DNA from: a bacterium
Lineage (GTDB): Bacteria > Patescibacteria > Gracilibacteria > 1-14-2-50-48-13
DNA length: 17,285 nucleotides
Assembly: GCA_030430105.1 (NCBI GenBank)
Contig: JAUIFW010000008.1
Span: forward strand, 1 to 17,285
Direction of reading: 5' to 3'
Below, piece after piece: positions 14,101-17,285 of the stretch. The translations under genes were made by a program, and so were the position numbers. How positions within the stretch are numbered: position 1 is the first letter of the stretch; the number at the start of each line of letters is the position of its first letter. Under the pieces are notes generated by a model. That model made no database searches, had not been told where the DNA came from, and saw nothing but the letters and a program-made list of their open reading frames with translations.

Positions 14101-16239
14101 CTAGAAAATTTTTCTGCGTAAAGTCATGAATAACTTAACTGCTTCGGCCCTGGTAATAGACGCTCCTGGATCAAATATTCGTACGTCATCTTTTACAAAC
14201 CCTTCAAGATCCAAATCCTCTACACCTGTATAGACGTACTTCGCAAACCATTCGAGGATGCTTACATCTGGAAAATATACATAGGTGAAGCTAGGATTGA
14301 GAGCTTTCCATGCGCTAAAGCGCTGATCGATAGAGAGATTTGATAATGCTGTCCCCCGATCCACAGCACCTTCCTGCACGATCTTTAGTGCCTCTACACG
14401 CATGATGGTTTGCCCAGGCCTGAAGGACCCATCTGGATACCCCTCAATCATTTCCTCTGCAAAGGCTGTCTGTAAGTACGGAACATACCATGCGCTCGCC
14501 TCCACATCTGAAAATGGCAAGACCGCCTCTTTTGCAGCTACCTGGAAGGCAACAATCACAAGCTTGGTAACCTCTGCCCTCGAGATAGGGCTATCCGGCT
14601 CGAAAATACCTGGGCGCCTTCCCTCTACGATACAAAGGATTCTCGCTTCTTCGATGTACGACTCTCCCCAATGCCCCTCAATATCTGTAAATGGCTCTGC
14701 GGGGTTACAGTCATTCCCTCCCAAACTTCCATCCGTACTTCCTGTCGTACTACCCGCACTTGTTCCCGATGTACTATCTGTAGTTCCTGTCGTCGTATCC
14801 CCTGATGTGGAGGCACCTGTCGAGCCGTCCCCTGCTCCCGTAGCTGACCCGTCACTTGCCCCCGTACTCGTCGCATCGCTTGATCCATCTATGGTCCCAT
14901 CTGACGTCCCTGCAATAAGTCCTGTGAGCAATCCCCCTACTGTTGATGAGGTTGCTCCCGAAGTGTCACCCGACGTTGACGCTGCTGGCTGTAGTGGGCC
15001 TCCAGGGGCAAACACTCCGAGTTTAACTACCTGCACCTCCATATCAGCTACAGCAGGTCGTGCCTCCTTCTCCACCCCTTCCAGCTCTTGCCAAGTTCCT
15101 CGATGTACATACAAGCCACCTCGCTCAAAGTCTTCCTCAGGTACTACTTGATTGAGATGAACCACAATATCAAAGGACTCTAGCATCTCCATTACCACCT
15201 GATTACTTCCAGGTACAATAGCGAGCACCTCATAGGCAACATCTGTGTAAGGAACAAAATTTGTGGCTGCATAGGCTCCTTCAAAGGGAACCTCACGAAG
15301 AATAAAGACCGTTCCAAGCGGCGCATGATCCCGCGGCCCAAAAAACTCAAAGTATCCATCGGGTGAGACCAATCGAATTTCTTCCGAATCATCAGCAGGG
15401 GGCACGCCGTCTCCAGGCGCTTCGTGTACGACCGTACCATCTGGATAGCGAATTGTGTGAAGCAGTACTTGCCCTGCTAGGTTGTACTCCCAGATTTCTG
15501 TACGTATCCTACGCTCCGCCCCGTCAAAGAAATCTTCCGTAACACGCCGCCCTGTATTGAGCTGCTCCTCTGAGCGTTCCACACGTTCCTCTTCTATCGT
15601 GATAACAAGGGGGCGCTTCACGATCCCCGGTGTCTCTAGTGCACTATAGGACGTACCTTCTTCCACATAGTCCTCGTCAAACCCAAGAAACCTTGCCACC
15701 TCCAATTCTAAACTCATTCGAGTCACACCCTCTTGGGGGATAAATTTCACCGCCATAAGCTCTTCACCAGCTACTATTTCCCCCGTCTGTTTCTCCACAA
15801 GGAAAAATATCTCACCTGTCTCTTCTCCATCCTCATCAACGACCACAGTGGAAACATCACTATCCACCACATAGCTACTAGATCTCACATAATACGGGTT
15901 TCCTTCTGCAACCTGTACATGCTCAGGGTTGTATGTGAGAATACCTGCCATAGCAGTAACCTCCGTGCCTGCCTTTGGTGTTGCTCTCATGAATACAAAG
16001 AGCTCTCCATCCCTTAGAATATTGTCACTCGTGAGTTTTACTCCCTCCCACACTCGCACCTGGTCTTTCCCATCTACTTCCACGGTCTGGGGTATGTATA
16101 GGCCACTATCAATAAAGTCGTACCAGATATCTCCAAAGAGAATATCTGACTGGAGCACACCTACGACACTCACAAACCCCACAATCACCCCTACCACTCC
16201 TGCCCAAATCCATTGTTTCATTAGTTTCATTGCTTTCAT
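14101..16239 (-). CDS. Membrane-anchored protein with cohesin-like domain, Ser/Thr/Gly linker and three SLH domains
   Basis: The 712-residue protein begins with a cytosolic MKAMKLMKQW and one membrane or signal segment (about 10-30). Residues about 60-215 look like a cohesin or related carbohydrate-binding beta-sandwich: a Gly-Thr-Glu-Val start, ILTYNPEHVQV (100-110) like the Y(D/N)P..L.V of cohesins, then GEIFFLVEKQTGE (142-154) and LMAVKFIPQEG (161-171). Residues about 215-410 are unassigned and mostly beta. Residues 421-510 are a Ser/Thr/Gly/Asp linker. Three SLH repeats close the protein: FTDIEGHWGESYIEEA (517-532), FSDVEASAWY (576-585) with EGYPDGSFRPG (599-609), and FPDVSILEWF (656-665) to ITRAEAVKLF (695-704). 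Cohesin plus SLH is the layout of anchoring scaffoldins. The start overlaps the upstream small gene by ATGA. The cohesin call is by pattern only. Confidence 0.8.
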   Translation of the reverse strand: MKAMKLMKQWIWAGVVGVIVGFVSVVGVLQSDILFGDIWYDFIDSGLYIPQTVEVDGKDQVRVWEGVKLTSDNILRDGELFVFMRATPKAGTEVTAMAGILTYNPEHVQVAEGNPYYVRSSSYVVDSDVSTVVVDEDGEETGEIFFLVEKQTGEIVAGEELMAVKFIPQEGVTRMSLELEVARFLGFDEDYVEEGTSYSALETPGIVKRPLVITIEEERVERSEEQLNTGRRVTEDFFDGAERRIRTEIWEYNLAGQVLLHTIRYPDGTVVHEAPGDGVPPADDSEEIRLVSPDGYFEFFGPRDHAPLGTVFILREVPFEGAYAATNFVPYTDVAYEVLAIVPGSNQVVMEMLESFDIVVHLNQVVPEEDFERGGLYVHRGTWQELEGVEKEARPAVADMEVQVVKLGVFAPGGPLQPAASTSGDTSGATSSTVGGLLTGLIAGTSDGTIDGSSDATSTGASDGSATGAGDGSTGASTSGDTTTGTTDSTSGTSAGSTTGSTDGSLGGNDCNPAEPFTDIEGHWGESYIEEARILCIVEGRRPGIFEPDSPISRAEVTKLVIVAFQVAAKEAVLPFSDVEASAWYVPYLQTAFAEEMIEGYPDGSFRPGQTIMRVEALKIVQEGAVDRGTALSNLSIDQRFSAWKALNPSFTYVYFPDVSILEWFAKYVYTGVEDLDLEGFVKDDVRIFDPGASITRAEAVKLFMTLRRKIF
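14710..14979 (-). repeat. Low-complexity Ser/Thr/Gly/Asp linker coding sequence
   Basis: This codes for residues 421-510 of the 712-residue SLH protein. It repeats short blocks such as TSGD, GSTGA, STDGS and TGTTDST, with no Lys, Arg or aromatic residues. It is an extended, probably glycosylated spacer between the folded N-terminal domains and the SLH repeats. At the DNA level the short units are imperfect, so slippage could change its length. Confidence 0.8.
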
Positions 16240-16727
16240 GAGGATTTGAGTGAAGCAATAAGTGTATCAACATTTCCATGTACTGATTCTACGAGCGAGC
16301 TGTACTCAGACTCTCTTCCCTCGTACTGCCCCTCTTGTTTCCCTCGCTTCATAAGTAGATAGTCCTCAAGACTAGAACCACTTCCATCCCTATCCACATC
16401 CTGTTGATACCAAGCTGGCAGAACTTTGAAAGATAGTGTTCGATCCAAGGTCTCCGTCTCTATATCCATGGTATATGGACCAAGAGGCAACCACGTAACC
16501 CCGTGCTCGAGCTTGAGTGCATCTACCAAAGCCACCAAGGTTACCTGCTCTGTAAAGCTAAATTCTGGAAGAACCCAGCTACCCTGCCGCCCTTCTACAG
16601 TCACCTCAGCACTTCCTAGGGCCTGAATATCACTTGGCGTATCAAAAAGCACATCACCAGTTACTTCCGTTGCATAGGTAACGGTGACGAGGAGTACTGT
16701 CATACTTAGGAGGATGGCTGCGCGCAT
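16236..16727 (-). CDS. Small secreted protein with one EF-hand/dockerin-like calcium loop
   Basis: The 163-residue protein has a signal peptide (MRAAILLSMTVLLVTVTYA, cleavage near ATE) and a beta-rich body of about 70 residues (GDVLFDTPSDIQAL, LPLGPYTMDIET). Residues 110-121, DVDRDGSGSSLE, form a canonical 12-residue calcium loop (Asp at 1, 3, 5; Gly at 6; Glu at 12), followed by DYLLMKRG, like one repeat of a dockerin or a lone EF-hand. Dockerins normally have two such repeats, so this would be half of one. It is the first gene of the envelope operon, and its TGA overlaps the ATG of the cohesin-like SLH gene, which suggests a partnership. No Shine-Dalgarno. The family is not otherwise recognised. 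Confidence 0.75.
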   Translation of the reverse strand: MRAAILLSMTVLLVTVTYATEVTGDVLFDTPSDIQALGSAEVTVEGRQGSWVLPEFSFTEQVTLVALVDALKLEHGVTWLPLGPYTMDIETETLDRTLSFKVLPAWYQQDVDRDGSGSSLEDYLLMKRGKQEGQYEGRESEYSSLVESVHGNVDTLIASLKSS

Positions 16728-16783
16728 AAGTGTTTAAGTCTTGAGGCTTAGGGCCTGGGTATTTGAGTCTTGTCTATCTATTT

Positions 16784-16792
16784 ATTATACCA
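16784..16792 (-). promoter_or_regulatory. Extended -10 promoter of the envelope operon
   Basis: On the minus strand TGGTATAAT is identical to the enolase box. No convincing -35 is present. The predicted start near 16777 gives a leader of about 50 bases before the ATG at 16727. Confidence 0.65.
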
Positions 16793-16848
16793 TGTTTTAT
16801 GGCCAAAAGATAGATGGGAAGCCGCTATTCGCTGTGATACCATGCTGC

Positions 16849-16872
16849 AAAAAAGGCCCCGAAGGGCCTTTT
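16849..16872 (-). terminator. UUCG-loop terminator of the right-edge SLH gene
   Basis: On the minus strand the stem AAAAGGCCC / GGGCCTTTT closes a TTCG tetraloop and runs into six T. It lies about 20 bases after the TAG at 16895 and separates that gene from the envelope operon promoter. Confidence 0.9.
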
Positions 16873-16894
16873 CTTTACGCTTATAGCCTGATTA

Positions 16895-17285
16895 CTACTC
16901 CAGCTCAGATACTAACTGTACCACCTTGGATACTTCCGCCCTAGTCATGTTATCACCTGCGTAGAAGTTTCCATCTGCCTTACCTCCGATGATTCCGTTC
17001 TTCACGGCGAAGCTTACGAAGTGTGAGAACCATAGCCCCTCACTGACATCTGCTAGCCCCGCATTGGTATCATCATCGTTGTTTTGCGCGACGATCTCAT
17101 TAAGGAGGTCAGTAGAAGATACCTTCTTGGCAGCACCTAGGATGATCTTCAAGGCCTCTGCCCTGTTGACGAAATCAAAGGGTCTAAAGCTTCCATCAGG
17201 ATACCCTTCTACAATACCTCGGCGTGCCGCCTCTTCCACATATTGGGTAAACCACTGCTCCTTCGTCACATCTGGGAAGATTGTT
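16895..17285 (-). CDS. SLH-domain protein (C-terminal part; runs off the right edge)
   Basis: The frame is open to the window edge, reading in through TIFPDV, so this is the C-terminal end of a longer protein. Two SLH repeats are visible: FPDVTKEQWFTQYVEEA with EGYPDGSFRPFDF and NRAEALKIILGA, then LADVSEGLWFSHFV with GGKADGNFYAGDNM and TRAEVSKVVQLV. The spacing between them holds an acidic NNDDDTN stretch. With a third repeat upstream this would be a standard three-SLH anchor. A GTG at 17269 is an internal Val of the first repeat and not a start. It is followed by its own terminator. Confidence 0.92.
   Translation of the reverse strand, partial: TIFPDVTKEQWFTQYVEEAARRGIVEGYPDGSFRPFDFVNRAEALKIILGAAKKVSSTDLLNEIVAQNNDDDTNAGLADVSEGLWFSHFVSFAVKNGIIGGKADGNFYAGDNMTRAEVSKVVQLVSELE

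Noticed and set aside
14710..14979. CRISPR array or tandem repeat locus
   Set aside because: The repetition is short, irregular and in frame; it codes for a low-complexity linker.
14402..15151. Plus-strand frame of 249 codons rich in Pro, Val and Ser
   Set aside because: It mirrors the Ser/Thr/Gly/Asp linker of the SLH protein and has no independent gene features.

Overview
This window looks like a bacterial chromosome fragment, most likely from the Candidate Phyla Radiation (Patescibacteria); a Peregrinibacteria-like lineage is my best guess. The reasons are circumstantial. Genes are compact, few have a clear Shine-Dalgarno sequence, and the only three envelope genes that can be assigned carry S-layer homology (SLH) domains. 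The housekeeping proteins (enolase, lysyl-tRNA synthetase, Era, UppP) are divergent. TGA is used as a normal stop, including in two ATGA stop/start overlaps, so the code is standard rather than the UGA-glycine code of Gracilibacteria. No transposase, integrase, phage gene, tRNA, rRNA or CRISPR array is visible.

Left part (1-4618, all on the minus strand). The transcription order is: a sugar-phosphate nucleotidyltransferase with a left-handed beta-helix tail; an EVE-domain protein that overlaps it by ATGA; a gene-free stretch of about 575 bases; a small membrane protein; a DUF2130 coiled-coil protein with a nuclease-like core; an unrecognised 157-residue protein with its own terminator; and the start of a nucleoside 2-deoxyribosyltransferase-like gene that leaves the window. 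The gene-free stretch has a promoter, many nested hairpins and a strong terminator that ends just before the membrane-protein start codon. I read it as a structured RNA of about 480 nt, either a free-standing ncRNA or a very long attenuator leader. I could not match it to tmRNA, RNase P, SRP or 6S RNA.

Middle part (4619-11509). Enolase (plus) diverges from the nucleotidyltransferase and overlaps tail-to-tail with a minus-strand pair: a RelA/SpoT-type HD hydrolase without a synthetase domain, followed by an EgtD-like methyltransferase. Diverging from that pair is a plus-strand run of a type I mannose-6-phosphate isomerase, undecaprenyl-diphosphatase (uppP) and class II lysyl-tRNA synthetase (lysS). 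With the nucleotidyltransferase, manA and uppP suggest sugar-nucleotide supply and lipid-carrier recycling for envelope glycans. lysS and era converge; each has its stop codon in the loop of a perfect hairpin, and an AT-rich inverted repeat lies between them.

Right part (11510-17285, all minus). After era comes a three-gene envelope operon with an extended -10 promoter. It encodes a small secreted protein with one EF-hand/dockerin-like calcium loop, a membrane-anchored protein with a cohesin-like beta-sandwich, a Ser/Thr/Gly linker and three SLH repeats, and a secreted protein with N-terminal SLH repeats and a large acidic domain of unknown function. A further SLH protein, with a UUCG-loop terminator, runs off the right edge. 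The pairing of SLH, cohesin-like and dockerin-like modules in one operon, and the structured RNA, are the two most interesting items.
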